From assembly GCA_965224785.1 (NCBI GenBank), contig OZ245062.1, positions 2,170,001 through 2,234,000 on the forward strand: a stretch of 64,000 bases of DNA, written 5' to 3'. Positions 34,546 to 43,447 of the stretch are shown piece by piece. Below the pieces are notes generated by a model. It made no database searches, had not been told where the DNA came from, and saw only the letters and a list, made by a program, of their open reading frames with translations. The position numbers and the translations under genes are program-made. This DNA is from JALSNL01 sp036479585 (lineage in GTDB: Bacteria > Bacteroidota > Ignavibacteria > Ignavibacteriales > Melioribacteraceae). The first letter of the stretch is position 1. Every line of letters starts with the position of its first letter.

Positions 34546-36973
34546 AAATATAATATATCTACTAGTTCTAATAACACTCACAACAACTGTTTTCCCCCAA
34601 ACACAACAAGTTGTTATTAACGAATTCCTCGCATCAAATTCATCAGTTAATATTGATCCAGATTTCAACTCTTACTCCGATTGGATTGAACTTTACAATC
34701 CCACAAATGCTACTGTTGATTTAAGCAATTGGTTTTTGACTGATGATTTTACAAATCCAAGTAAATGGCAAATTCCAAATGGACTTTCAATTTCTCCATT
34801 AGGTTTTTTAGGATTTTGGGCTGATGGAAAAGATACTATTCAACAAAACTTACATACAAACTTTAAGTTATCATCAAGCGGAGAACAAATTGGATTATTT
34901 AATTCAGATACAGTTTTAGTTGATAGCATAAGTTTTGGAAATCAAACTACAGATATTTCTTTTGGACGTAAACCAGATGGAAGCCAAGACTGGTTTTTGT
35001 TTGATTCCCCTACTCCCGGAGCGGCAAATAGTACATCTATATTTTCTCAATTAGAAGCTCCGCAATTTTCTTTACCAAGCAGTTTTTATAAGGATGAACA
35101 AGTTTTAGATATTTTAACAAACAGTCGCTCAGTTGTAATTCATTACACAACCAACGGGGATGAACCAACAACTTCTTCCCCAATTTATTCAGCATCAATT
35201 CCAATACAATCAAGAGTTGGTGATGCAAATGTATTTTCTCAAATAAAAACAAATAGCGATCCTTATAGTTGGTTGCCAAATTGGATTCCTCCGGCTGGAG
35301 AAGTTTTTAAAGCAAATGTAATTAGAGCTAGAGCTTTTAAAACTGGATCAACTCCAAGTAAAATAACAACCGGAACTTATTTTGTTGATAAAAATATTTC
35401 GGAAAGATATTCTACACTTCCCGTAATTTCTTTGGTATCTGATTACAAACATTTGTTTAATGACACAACCGGAATTTACGTTCCTGGTATTCATCATAGA
35501 AGTGGAAGTAACGGTAGCGGCAACTATTTTGAAAATTGGGAAAAGCCAGCTCATATAGAATTTTTTGATGTTGATAGAACTTTAGGATTCTCTCAAGACG
35601 TTGGTATTACTGTACAAGGTGGCACTTCTCCGGCAAGTCCGCAAAAAGGTTTACACATTATTGCTAGAAGTGAATATGGAAATAAGAGAATTGATTATCC
35701 AATTTTTCAGACTGATCCTTCCAAAGCAAAGAAGCTCACTAAATTCAAAAGATTCATTTTAAGATCTTGGGGAAGCCTAATTGGTGGAGCATTATTGAAT
35801 GATGCATTCGCACATAGAATTATGTCAAAAAGTGATTTGGATATTCAAGGTTACCAACCAGTTGTTGTTTTTATTAATGGAGAATATTGGGGATTACATT
35901 CCCTCCGTGAAGCAAATAAAAATTCTTGGTATTATCAACATCATTATGATATAGATAGAGACAATCCAGGTTATGATATTTTAAGACACACTTCACGAAA
36001 TGGTTTCCCTTTTGCTTATGCAGAAGAAGGTGATGCAAACAATTGGAATAAGATGATGTTATTTATTAACACCAACGATATGAGTTTGACCGAAAATTAT
36101 GAAATCCTAAAGACCAAAATTGATATGAATAATTTCATTACATACTTAGGGCACTGTATGTTTATTGGTAAGTGGGATTGGCCAAATAATAACGATGCAA
36201 GTTGGAAGCCGCGAACCGAAGATGCAAAATGGAGATGGATACAATATGATATGGAAACTGGTTTTGGAGCTGCAACAGTACTTGGCCCACAATTTACAAT
36301 GCTCGGACCTCAGTTAGACATGGTAAAAGTTATTACAGAAGGTGTTAACATTCCAGGCTTTGGCAAATACGGCCCTCACCCAATAGTAGCAAAGGTTTAC
36401 AAGAATCAAGAATTTCAAGATTCGTTAAAAAGTTGGTTTGATTATCATCTAACTCATGAATTTAACCCTGACACATTGAATATTCTTCTTGATGAAATGG
36501 CAGCAGAAATTAGACCATACATTGAAGAGTACAAACACAGAGCTCCTTATATTGGTACAATGTATAACGGATGGCAGAATGCAATTGATGAAATAAAAGA
36601 TTTTAATATTGCTCGTCCGGATTTTATGAGAAGTCATTTACTTGGGTTAACTGATGTTGATGAAAATGAATCGATAGTAGAAAGTTTTTATCTTTCTCAA
36701 AATTATCCAAATCCATTTAATCCAAGTACAACAATAAAATATTCAATCCCATCTTTAGAAACTCCCCTCTCGAGAGGGGTTGGGAGTGTGTTGGTGACTT
36801 TAAAAATTTATGATTTACTTGGAAAAAAAATCACCACATTAGTAAACGAAGAGAAACCAAGCGGAAATTATTCTGTTCAATGGGATGCTACAAAACACTC
36901 AGGCGGATTATATTTCTATACAATTAATGTTGGGGGATTTAGGGAAACAAAAAAAATGATTCTACTCAAATAA
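34529..36973 (+). CDS. T9SS cargo protein with lamin-tail domain, chitobiase-like domain and CotH-like kinase domain
   Basis: The 814-residue secreted protein has a signal peptide ending VFPQ. A lamin-tail domain (about 22-165: VVINEFLASNSS, SDWIELYNPTN, LSNWFLTDD), a chitobiase-like segment (VIHYTTNGDEPTT, about 205-220) and a CotH-like domain (about 285-690: GITVQGGTSPASPQKGLHI, NGEYWGLHSLRE, WRWIQYDMETGFG) follow. The end is a T9SS sorting domain (FYLSQNYPNPFNPSTT to MILLK). CotH proteins are atypical protein kinases in spore-formers; here the role is unknown, perhaps surface modification or adhesion. The start could also be the ATGs at 34535 or 34538; the last best fits the broken paralogue. 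A palindrome interrupts the sorting domain. Confidence 0.85.
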   Translation: MKMMNKNIIYLLVLITLTTTVFPQTQQVVINEFLASNSSVNIDPDFNSYSDWIELYNPTNATVDLSNWFLTDDFTNPSKWQIPNGLSISPLGFLGFWADGKDTIQQNLHTNFKLSSSGEQIGLFNSDTVLVDSISFGNQTTDISFGRKPDGSQDWFLFDSPTPGAANSTSIFSQLEAPQFSLPSSFYKDEQVLDILTNSRSVVIHYTTNGDEPTTSSPIYSASIPIQSRVGDANVFSQIKTNSDPYSWLPNWIPPAGEVFKANVIRARAFKTGSTPSKITTGTYFVDKNISERYSTLPVISLVSDYKHLFNDTTGIYVPGIHHRSGSNGSGNYFENWEKPAHIEFFDVDRTLGFSQDVGITVQGGTSPASPQKGLHIIARSEYGNKRIDYPIFQTDPSKAKKLTKFKRFILRSWGSLIGGALLNDAFAHRIMSKSDLDIQGYQPVVVFINGEYWGLHSLREANKNSWYYQHHYDIDRDNPGYDILRHTSRNGFPFAYAEEGDANNWNKMMLFINTNDMSLTENYEILKTKIDMNNFITYLGHCMFIGKWDWPNNNDASWKPRTEDAKWRWIQYDMETGFGAATVLGPQFTMLGPQLDMVKVITEGVNIPGFGKYGPHPIVAKVYKNQEFQDSLKSWFDYHLTHEFNPDTLNILLDEMAAEIRPYIEEYKHRAPYIGTMYNGWQNAIDEIKDFNIARPDFMRSHLLGLTDVDENESIVESFYLSQNYPNPFNPSTTIKYSIPSLETPLSRGVGSVLVTLKIYDLLGKKITTLVNEEKPSGNYSVQWDATKHSGGLYFYTINVGGFRETKKMILLK
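36758..36793. repeat. Palindromic insertion inside the T9SS sorting domain
   Basis: ACTCCCCTCTCGAGAGGGG followed by TTGGGAGT forms a hairpin (CCCCTCTCGAGAGGGG perfect, and ACTCCC/GGGAGT outside it). It falls between KYSIP and VTLKIYD of the sorting domain, where other members have only a few residues, and adds about a dozen codons (LETPLSRGVGSV) without breaking the frame. It is probably a small mobile palindrome that settled in a tolerant loop. Confidence 0.6.
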
Positions 36974-37004
36974 GAAAAACTTCTAATAAATATTTTTATA
37001 AAAT

Positions 37005-37685
37005 TTAATTTATTCTACTTTTCCAAAAAAATATTTTAATACCTGAATGGCTTTTGCATTTCCAACCAGTTGTTCCAATATTATACTTTCCCCAAAACCC
37101 ACTACTTCGGGTTTCAATTTTTTCATTGACAACATAGTTTAACGAAGTAATATGATCGCAAGTATTTCCATCATTTACTTCAAAATAAACTCGCTCATTA
37201 TTTCCCCAATTCAAACTTGAAGATTTTTGCATTTTTTCAACAATTAGTGTCATACTATTAGTGCCCGTTTTTATAAAATTGTCAGTACTCTTCTTTGTTT
37301 CTAAATCTACAAATGAGAAACTAACTATTTCATCCTTTGTAGAGTTTAGTTCAATATTCAAAGTGTATTTGTGATTATTACCAAGCCTATCATCCTTAAT
37401 AAAACTATTAGAGAATACATTATTTTCCACACTACCTTCAAAAGTTATATTAAATTCCTTAAAGGAATGTGTTCCATCAATTATCTTTGAAACACCAGAA
37501 GATGTAATATATTCTGTATGAGTATTCGCTACAATTTTAGCATAATTTATTGTACATCGGTTATATGAAAATTCTGCAACTTCAATTGGTAATGAAGAAT
37601 CATCCTTGCAAGTTGAAAGAAGTAAAATTGCACTTAAAAAAAATACAATTCTGATTTTCAAAATAATTTTTAATTTTGTTTTCAC
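37005..37685 (-). CDS. Hypothetical lipoprotein
   Basis: The 226-residue protein starts with a charged head and a hydrophobic stretch ending LLLSTC (Cys26), a lipoprotein signal. The rest is beta-rich and polar with Lys, Asn and Ser and has no motif I recognise. Four cysteines besides Cys26 could form disulfides. It converges on the T9SS gene with only 31 bp between the stops, and there is no clear terminator. The function is unknown; an envelope location is the only thing the sequence supports. Confidence 0.6.
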   Translation of the reverse strand: MKTKLKIILKIRIVFFLSAILLLSTCKDDSSLPIEVAEFSYNRCTINYAKIVANTHTEYITSSGVSKIIDGTHSFKEFNITFEGSVENNVFSNSFIKDDRLGNNHKYTLNIELNSTKDEIVSFSFVDLETKKSTDNFIKTGTNSMTLIVEKMQKSSSLNWGNNERVYFEVNDGNTCDHITSLNYVVNEKIETRSSGFWGKYNIGTTGWKCKSHSGIKIFFWKSRIN

Positions 37686-37839
37686 AATTACCCTTTTCCA
37701 ATTTCTATTTTATACAACCAATTTCTAAAGTGAAATAATTCTAAATATTGACTTAGTAGTATGTTCTACAAAATATCATTAGCAGTACTTTTCAAAAGTA
37801 ATAAAAATAATAATCTTTTTAAGTGGCAAAATTTGACTC

Positions 37840-37964
37840 AATACCTTAACACAAGGAATTACAAGTTATATGGAATGCACAAAATGATTCAAGTGGAATT
37901 GTATTTTTATAAAATTGATGTTGGGGAGTTTAGAGGTGTGAAGAGTATGATTCTTCTTCAATAA
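37840..37964 (+). pseudogene. Decayed T9SS sorting-domain remnant
   Basis: Read in one frame the bases from 37871 give WNAQNDSSGIVF; after one extra T near 37905 the adjacent frame gives YKIDVGEFRGVKSMILLQ and a stop. Joined, this is the end of a T9SS sorting domain (compare WDATKHSGGLYFY ... VGGFRETKKMILLK in the intact neighbour). The 67-residue open frame from 37761 includes this tail but has no signal peptide or domain, so it is not a gene. The rest of the 303-bp gap 37686-37988 shows no other coding sequence. Confidence 0.65.
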
Positions 37965-37988
37965 AAACAGCTACCGAAAAAGTACACT

Positions 37989-38801
37989 CTATTTTTTATT
38001 TTTGCTCATTGATTGTTGCTGCAAAGAGACGAATGAATTTTTTATTGTATCTGAGGAAATTTCCCAAAGTCTAAATCCTAAAGGAGTTTCATCAAAATTT
38101 TTACTTGTAGTTGCACCACTAACCAATTTAATATTTTCAAAATTATTAATCACTGTTTTGTGTGTATGGCCAGTTAGATAAGCTACAACATTATTTTTCT
38201 TAAATAATTCTAATATCTCTTCTCTCTTATCCAAAGGTAAATTGTGATAGGATTCCTCTTCTAATAATGAATCTACATATAAAGGATAATGTCCTATTAC
38301 AAAAACTGGATGATTGGCACTTTGCTCCTTAAGTGTTTCTTCAAACCAATTATCATGCTTTTCAGATTCACTCTTCAGATTTACTTTCCATAATTGTGTG
38401 TTAACCACTAAAAATGAATAACCTTTATTTTGGAATTTATAATAATCTTTGCCAATAATTTCTCGATAGTAATTAAGAGTTGTATCAGTTGGAATTTTAC
38501 CAACATCATGATTTCCAGGCGCATTATAAAAAGGCATTTTAAAGTCGCCAACAATTTCTTTAAAATCAGCAAATGAACTATCACTTCTATTATTAACTAG
38601 ATCGCCACATATAACAACAAAATCGGGGTTCAGTTTATTGATTTGCTTTACAGCAATTTTGAATGTCTTTATATCGTGTTCATATCCACCAAACCCTAAT
38701 TGTGTATCGCACAATTGCACAAAAGTAAATGGTTCATGTTTTCTCTCAGTACAAGAAATAAGTAAGAGAATTAGTAATATTATAAGATATTTTTTTATCA
38801 T
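37989..38801 (-). CDS. Lipoprotein metallophosphoesterase, CPPED1-like
   Basis: The 270-residue protein has a lipoprotein signal ending LLLISC (Cys17). It has the calcineurin-like metallophosphoesterase motifs in order: CDTQLG (Asp32, with Gln34 in place of the usual His), GDLVNN, GNHD, GHYP and GHTHK. The D-x-Q first motif is that of the CPPED1 subgroup, which includes a eukaryotic protein phosphatase. It probably removes phosphate from a sugar, lipid or protein at the envelope. It is followed by a DoxX-like gene 34 bp upstream and is the last gene of a minus-strand run with sugar-catabolic genes. Confidence 0.85.
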   Translation of the reverse strand: MIKKYLIILLILLLISCTERKHEPFTFVQLCDTQLGFGGYEHDIKTFKIAVKQINKLNPDFVVICGDLVNNRSDSSFADFKEIVGDFKMPFYNAPGNHDVGKIPTDTTLNYYREIIGKDYYKFQNKGYSFLVVNTQLWKVNLKSESEKHDNWFEETLKEQSANHPVFVIGHYPLYVDSLLEEESYHNLPLDKREEILELFKKNNVVAYLTGHTHKTVINNFENIKLVSGATTSKNFDETPLGFRLWEISSDTIKNSFVSLQQQSMSKNKK

Positions 38802-38835
38802 ATCAATTTATGTTTCTTGTTAAATACTTTAACCC

Positions 38836-39222
38836 TTACTTAAACAAATCCTTAAAAGTTTTAGGAAACCCTCTCATATAAAGAAGTGCTAATGGAAGCA
38901 TAAAATTTGATGAACGTTCAACAAAATCCCAGATTGGTAAACCTAATATTGGACGCATAATTGCTGTGGCAACCGCCCAAATAAATGCATATAGAAAAAC
39001 AATACGCATAGGTTTGAACAATGCCAGTATAGCAATTATAATATCTATAATTCCAATAACTGGCATAAACTCAATTGCTTTCTCAGGAGAAAAACCAACA
39101 GTTGTAAGAAAAGGAATCCAAGAAGCTTTAATTCCAAGGGCAAAAATTCCATGTCCTAAGAATGTACCAAAAACTCCTATGCGAAGTATGAGGTCAAGTG
39201 TTTTGTTTTTTTCAATATTCAT
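38836..39222 (-). CDS. Small DoxX-like membrane protein
   Basis: The 128-residue protein has four predicted membrane helices (about 9-28, 50-65, 70-90 and 100-118). The helix layout and GHGIFALGIK in the first span resemble DoxX/DoxD-like proteins, some of which interact with quinones or thiol redox systems. No catalytic residue is evident. It lies 4 bp from the TIM-barrel/DUF1080 gene, so is probably cotranscribed with it. Its role in sugar metabolism is not known. Confidence 0.6.
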   Translation of the reverse strand: MNIEKNKTLDLILRIGVFGTFLGHGIFALGIKASWIPFLTTVGFSPEKAIEFMPVIGIIDIIIAILALFKPMRIVFLYAFIWAVATAIMRPILGLPIWDFVERSSNFMLPLALLYMRGFPKTFKDLFK

Positions 39223-39226
39223 TTTT

Positions 39227-40687
39227 TTACTTTAATTCCTTTACAAAAATATTTCTAAAAGATACTTTAGCATCACTATCATGATTTTGTAAACCAACAT
39301 AACCTGACAAAGAAAAATCCTTTATTTTTCCACGAGGTTCTTCATTCCAATCATTCACTAACTTTCCATTCAATTCAACTTTAATATTATTTCCATTATT
39401 TGTAATTCTATAATGGTTCCATTCACCAGCAGGATTTACTGCATTTACTTTTGCTGGTTCAGCATCGTAAACTGCTCCGGTTGTATGTATCGCATTTTTA
39501 CCACCATCTGCAATTTGAATTTCAAAAGAGTGATGTATGTAATCATTACTAGTTAACATATTAGGAACTCTAATAAAAACTCCGGAATTAGTTTTTGGTG
39601 AAAGAGATTTAAATTCTAAATCAAGAATAAAATTTTCATATTTTTTTGCACTATACCAATACAACCCCATACCACCGTTCGATGTTAGAACTCCCTCTTT
39701 CTCATCTAGTACAAAATAACCAGGTCCGTAATGATTCCATCCATGTTTATTGTAATTTCCATTTTCATCACATCTTAAAATTTCTTCAAATCCTTTGTAG
39801 TAAATAATACTTTTAATATACTCTAAACCCTTGGCTATTGATGCACTTGGGTCAGGTTGTTCATCTTTTCTTTCATGTTCAACTGACATTGTACCTCTAT
39901 AATTTTGAAGTGTAAGCTCAGCCAAAACATCATGAATATTTGATTTGCCAGAACCAAACGGAACGTCCATGGCTTCTCTAATTCCAAAACTTTCAAGGTC
40001 TTTTAAATGAATATTATAAACTCTTCCCTTAAAAAACCTTAATGCTTCAACAGGGTTAATTCCACTTCTTACATAATGCCCAATATCACCACATAAACCA
40101 ATCCTTTTGTCTAAGCCTTCAACATTTTTTAGTACAGTTTCTGGATTCCAATATTTAGATGGCTTTGGATGATTATGAACAGCCACTTTAATATTATACT
40201 CTTTAACCATTTTATCAATAAACGAAAAGTCATCATACTTTGGTTCGGTTACTAAAACTTTTATTCCCATGGTTTTTACAAACTCAAAAACTTCTCTGGT
40301 AGCTGCTTCATTGTGTTCAAAGTTAGTTACTCCAAAAGCTCTGAGTGTAATTCCATATTTTTTTAGTGCTTGCTTAACTAATATTACATCACCTTCACTC
40401 ATTCCAATGCCAAACTTTTTATCTTCGTTATCTTTAAGTAATCTCTGTCCTGGATAAGCTTCAAGATATTTTATTCCTAACTTGTTAACTTTTTCAAGTG
40501 TTTCCATAAACGAAATATTTCTAAAAGTCCAGCACTGCATAGCCATTGGGATGTCTTTTATCTTTACATCCTTGTAATTTGTATTTGCAACTTCATCTTT
40601 TACATCAATTAAATGACGTGTTTGCCCAAAAGATTTGGACATAAAAACTACTGCAATTAAAATGATTAAGTACTTTCGCATTTTCAT
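39227..40687 (-). CDS. Secreted fusion: sugar isomerase/epimerase TIM barrel plus DUF1080 (3-keto-glycoside hydrolase-like)
   Basis: The 486-residue protein has a signal peptide (MKMRKYLIILIAVVFMSKSFGQ). Residues about 45-290 form a xylose-isomerase-like/AP-endonuclease-2 TIM barrel with the metal-site segments VLVTEPK, VAVHNHP, CGDIGHYV, NIHLKDLE and MSVEHER. Residues about 305-485 are a DUF1080 jelly roll (GGMGLYWYSAKKYENFILDLEFK, NSGVFIRVPN, HSFEIQIADGG, NGKLVNDW). DUF1080 proteins are reported to hydrolyse 3-keto-glycosides. A fusion with a keto-sugar isomerase or lyase barrel would place two steps of that route in one exported enzyme. It is 13 bp from a Gfo/Idh/MocA gene, whose family can make or undo the 3-keto group. 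Domain assignment is firm; substrate and order of reactions are inference. Confidence 0.85.
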   Translation of the reverse strand: MKMRKYLIILIAVVFMSKSFGQTRHLIDVKDEVANTNYKDVKIKDIPMAMQCWTFRNISFMETLEKVNKLGIKYLEAYPGQRLLKDNEDKKFGIGMSEGDVILVKQALKKYGITLRAFGVTNFEHNEAATREVFEFVKTMGIKVLVTEPKYDDFSFIDKMVKEYNIKVAVHNHPKPSKYWNPETVLKNVEGLDKRIGLCGDIGHYVRSGINPVEALRFFKGRVYNIHLKDLESFGIREAMDVPFGSGKSNIHDVLAELTLQNYRGTMSVEHERKDEQPDPSASIAKGLEYIKSIIYYKGFEEILRCDENGNYNKHGWNHYGPGYFVLDEKEGVLTSNGGMGLYWYSAKKYENFILDLEFKSLSPKTNSGVFIRVPNMLTSNDYIHHSFEIQIADGGKNAIHTTGAVYDAEPAKVNAVNPAGEWNHYRITNNGNNIKVELNGKLVNDWNEEPRGKIKDFSLSGYVGLQNHDSDAKVSFRNIFVKELK

Positions 40688-40700
40688 AATTTCTCCAATG

Positions 40701-41954
40701 TTATTTATTTAATTTAGGATTCCACTCACCTTTCGCAACCTTAGGAATAAAACTATCCAAGTTATCTGGCGGGAATTTAATTGTTTTTTCTTCTTCGGCA
40801 CTCATGTAAGCGGTCATTAAAAGTTCTGTTACATTTACGCCATCACTAAAATTTTCTTCAGGTCTTTTTCCATTTAGAAAAGATTGAACCATGTGTCTAT
40901 TTTCAACATCGTAACCATAAGCATTTTCTTCGTTACTAACAATGGGCATCAAACCAATTTCTGCATTTTGTTTTTCAACTAAATCTTCCCCTTCTTTTCC
41001 TCTTATGTCTCTACTTAAAAATATTTTCATATCTGTATCAAGTGAATTTATTGCAAGCGAATATTCAGGCCCTAGAACTTCCATACTCAATCTAAGTCCG
41101 GCACCAACATAAGCCCATGACGTAGTTGTTTCTACAATAACTTTTTCATTGTTCTCGTCTTTGTATTCAATAACTGAACGAGCATAATCTTCAGCTGGCC
41201 TGTTTATATAATCAACTTTGCCATTACTATTTTGAGATAAAATTTTTGCATACTTAGGGTTTTGCCATTTCAAACATTCAGTATGTGCAGTAACTTTAAC
41301 AGGAGTAAGACTCTCACGTGGCTTGCCAGGTTCTGTAAGTAAATGACGAGCTACTTCAACTGAATGACACATCATATCATTTAGAACTCCTCCACCTTGA
41401 AGTGAACCTTCCCAAAACCAAGGCATGTGTGGACCACTGTGTTCCTCCGCAGCTCTTGCTAAATAAGGGCGACCAGCTAGTTTTGCACCTCTTGACCAAA
41501 TTAGTTCTTTACCTCTAACAGTTGTTGGAGAAAATATTTGATCTTCTAAATAGCCATCTAAGAGTTTTGCACGTTGAGCAAGTTCTAACATTTTTTTTGC
41601 TTCATAAACATTTCTTCCCAGTGGTTTTTCACAAGCAACTCCAATCAATTCACCTTTTCCAGTTTCAATAGCATCAACTATTTCTTCCATTATTTCAAGA
41701 CGAGTAAAGTTTGGAGTTAATATCCAAACTGCATCAATATTTGGGTCGGCAACTAAATCTGAAACCGAGTTATGAACTTTAGGATTTCCAACATTTATTT
41801 GTTTGATAAGAGCAGCAGCTTCGTTTGCAGCCTCAACACTTTTATCAAACACTCCATTTATGTCTCCATCTCTGACAGAAATCCAAGAACGAATATGAAA
41901 TTTCCCAATGAATCCCCCACCAATAATTCCTACTCCTAATCTTTTTTTTGACAT
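40701..41954 (-). CDS. Cytoplasmic Gfo/Idh/MocA-family oxidoreductase
   Basis: The 417-residue protein has no signal peptide. The Rossmann start is LGVGIIGGGFIGKFH, the motif CEKPLGRN holds the conserved Glu-Lys-Pro, and MMCHSVEVARHLL the expected catalytic histidine. It contains a longer C-terminal beta sheet domain typical of the family. Family members act on inositols, glucosides and amino sugars by NAD(P)-dependent oxidation or reduction. Lying between an MFS symporter and the DUF1080 fusion, it probably works on the imported product, for instance reducing a 3-keto sugar to the normal sugar. Spacing to its neighbours is 12-13 bp, so the three are one transcription unit. Confidence 0.88.
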   Translation of the reverse strand: MSKKRLGVGIIGGGFIGKFHIRSWISVRDGDINGVFDKSVEAANEAAALIKQINVGNPKVHNSVSDLVADPNIDAVWILTPNFTRLEIMEEIVDAIETGKGELIGVACEKPLGRNVYEAKKMLELAQRAKLLDGYLEDQIFSPTTVRGKELIWSRGAKLAGRPYLARAAEEHSGPHMPWFWEGSLQGGGVLNDMMCHSVEVARHLLTEPGKPRESLTPVKVTAHTECLKWQNPKYAKILSQNSNGKVDYINRPAEDYARSVIEYKDENNEKVIVETTTSWAYVGAGLRLSMEVLGPEYSLAINSLDTDMKIFLSRDIRGKEGEDLVEKQNAEIGLMPIVSNEENAYGYDVENRHMVQSFLNGKRPEENFSDGVNVTELLMTAYMSAEEEKTIKFPPDNLDSFIPKVAKGEWNPKLNK

Positions 41955-41966
41955 ACTTATTATCCA

Positions 41967-43178
41967 TTAAATTTTAACCATTTTATTCTTTTCAGAATCC
42001 TTAAACATTATTCCAAAAAAGATCATCACAATTGCAGCAAATATTGCCGGAACAAACCAGAAACTTTTCCACTCTGCTAAACTACTTCCGGTAATAATAT
42101 TGTTAAATAATAATCCAGCAACTTGCGAACCAATCAACATACCAAATCCATAAGTAGCAAGAATTATAAAACCTTGAGCTTGTCCTCTAATTTCAACCGG
42201 CGCTGTTTTATCTACATAAATAAATCCAGCAACAAAGAAAAAGTCATAACATATTCCGTGAAGAATAACTCCTGACATAATCATCCAAACAATTGCATCA
42301 TCAGCTCCAAATGCAAAAAGTAAATAACGCAAAGCCCAAGCTCCCATTCCAACTAAAAGCATTTTCTTTACTCCCCAAATTGGAAAAAGTAATGGCATAA
42401 TTAGAATAAAAATAACTTCGGACATTTGACCAAATGACATTACAAATGCTGGGTTTTCTATCCCAGAAGAATTTACAAATACTGGAGCGTAAGCATAATA
42501 GACAGAAAGTGGTATACTAATTAGAAATGAACTTATCATGAAAACTATAAATGGTTTAGTGCTTAATTTTTTAATTGCATCAATACCAATAATTTCTCTA
42601 AATGTTGGTTTTTCTCCTTTGGCTTGCGGTGGTGTGTGCGGTAAAGTAAAACTAAAGAAACCCATTATAATACTCACAACCCCAGCTATTGTTAGTGGAA
42701 GTGAAGTTTCATCTGCGCCTAATATTTTACTAACAAATATTCCGGCAGCAATCCAGCCAATAGTTCCAAAAACTCTAATGATTGGAAATTCTTTTTCTTG
42801 ATCGCTAAGGTTTGCAAAAGATAGCGAATTGGTTAATCCCACAGTAGGCATATAACTTAACATATGTACCAATAGTAGAATTATAAAAAGTGTTGGCGAT
42901 GCTGAGTCTCCTTCCGCAACAAAAGGAGTTAGAATAATTGCAATACCTCCAATTAGATGCAAAACACCTAAAACTTTTTCTGTAGCAAAAAATCTATCAG
43001 CAACCATTCCTAAAAAGAATGGCGAAACTATAGCTGCAATTGGAGAAACTGTATAAGCCCAATGAATTGTTGAGGACATTCCAACAGCACTCATATAATT
43101 ACCTACTGTTACGTACCAAGCTCCCCAAATTGCGTATTGTAGGAACATCATTATGCTAAGTCTAAGCTTTATACTCAT
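41967..43178 (-). CDS. MFS transporter, nucleoside:H+ symporter-like
   Basis: The 403-residue protein has about 12 membrane segments. The opening LRLSIMMFLQYAIWGAWYVTVGNYM and the loop VADRFFATEKVLGVLHL match the nucleoside:H+ symporter (NupG/XapB) subfamily of MFS proteins, which Bacteroidota and Planctomycetota often keep next to Gfo/Idh/MocA and sugar-isomerase genes. In such loci it probably carries a sugar or keto-sugar rather than a nucleoside. It is the first gene of a minus-strand operon (MFS, Gfo/Idh, barrel-DUF1080, DoxX-like, phosphoesterase) and is divergent from a plus-strand Gfo/Idh series, with a candidate operator between. Confidence 0.85.
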   Translation of the reverse strand: MSIKLRLSIMMFLQYAIWGAWYVTVGNYMSAVGMSSTIHWAYTVSPIAAIVSPFFLGMVADRFFATEKVLGVLHLIGGIAIILTPFVAEGDSASPTLFIILLLVHMLSYMPTVGLTNSLSFANLSDQEKEFPIIRVFGTIGWIAAGIFVSKILGADETSLPLTIAGVVSIIMGFFSFTLPHTPPQAKGEKPTFREIIGIDAIKKLSTKPFIVFMISSFLISIPLSVYYAYAPVFVNSSGIENPAFVMSFGQMSEVIFILIMPLLFPIWGVKKMLLVGMGAWALRYLLFAFGADDAIVWMIMSGVILHGICYDFFFVAGFIYVDKTAPVEIRGQAQGFIILATYGFGMLIGSQVAGLLFNNIITGSSLAEWKSFWFVPAIFAAIVMIFFGIMFKDSEKNKMVKI

Positions 43179-43225
43179 AAACCACTCGATTTTTTCCTCT
43201 TAAATATACAACAATAAAATAGTTT

Positions 43226-43252
43226 AATTTGTTAATTTTAGGTAAACAAATT
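43226..43252. promoter_or_regulatory. Candidate operator, AATTTGTT-N11-AACAAATT
   Basis: An 8-bp perfect inverted repeat with an 11-bp spacer lies in the 266-bp divergent gap, 48 bp upstream of the MFS start. The inner sequence TTTTAGGTAAAC resembles the TTAGCAAAC repeats upstream of larC, so one regulator might read both places; this is weak. Nothing else in the gap stands out except a GTAGGAG ribosome binding site for the plus-strand gene. Confidence 0.35.
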
Positions 43253-43447
43253 ATAAAAGTTGAGACAGTAAATAAAAATTGCTATATTGCAAGTAAAACG
43301 ATTGTTCTTAATATAACCTAATTATTTATAATTTTCCATATTCAAAATTAGTTGTATTACTTTAAGTCCTTAAATATTTTGAATCGTGGTACATAATTCT
43401 TGGTTTTTTAGGAATTTCTATCCATTTTATGTAAGTAGGAGTTTTTG

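Noticed and set aside
37761..37964. A 67-residue small gene
   Set aside because: It lacks a signal peptide, and its tail is a frameshifted T9SS sorting domain, so it is best read as a remnant.
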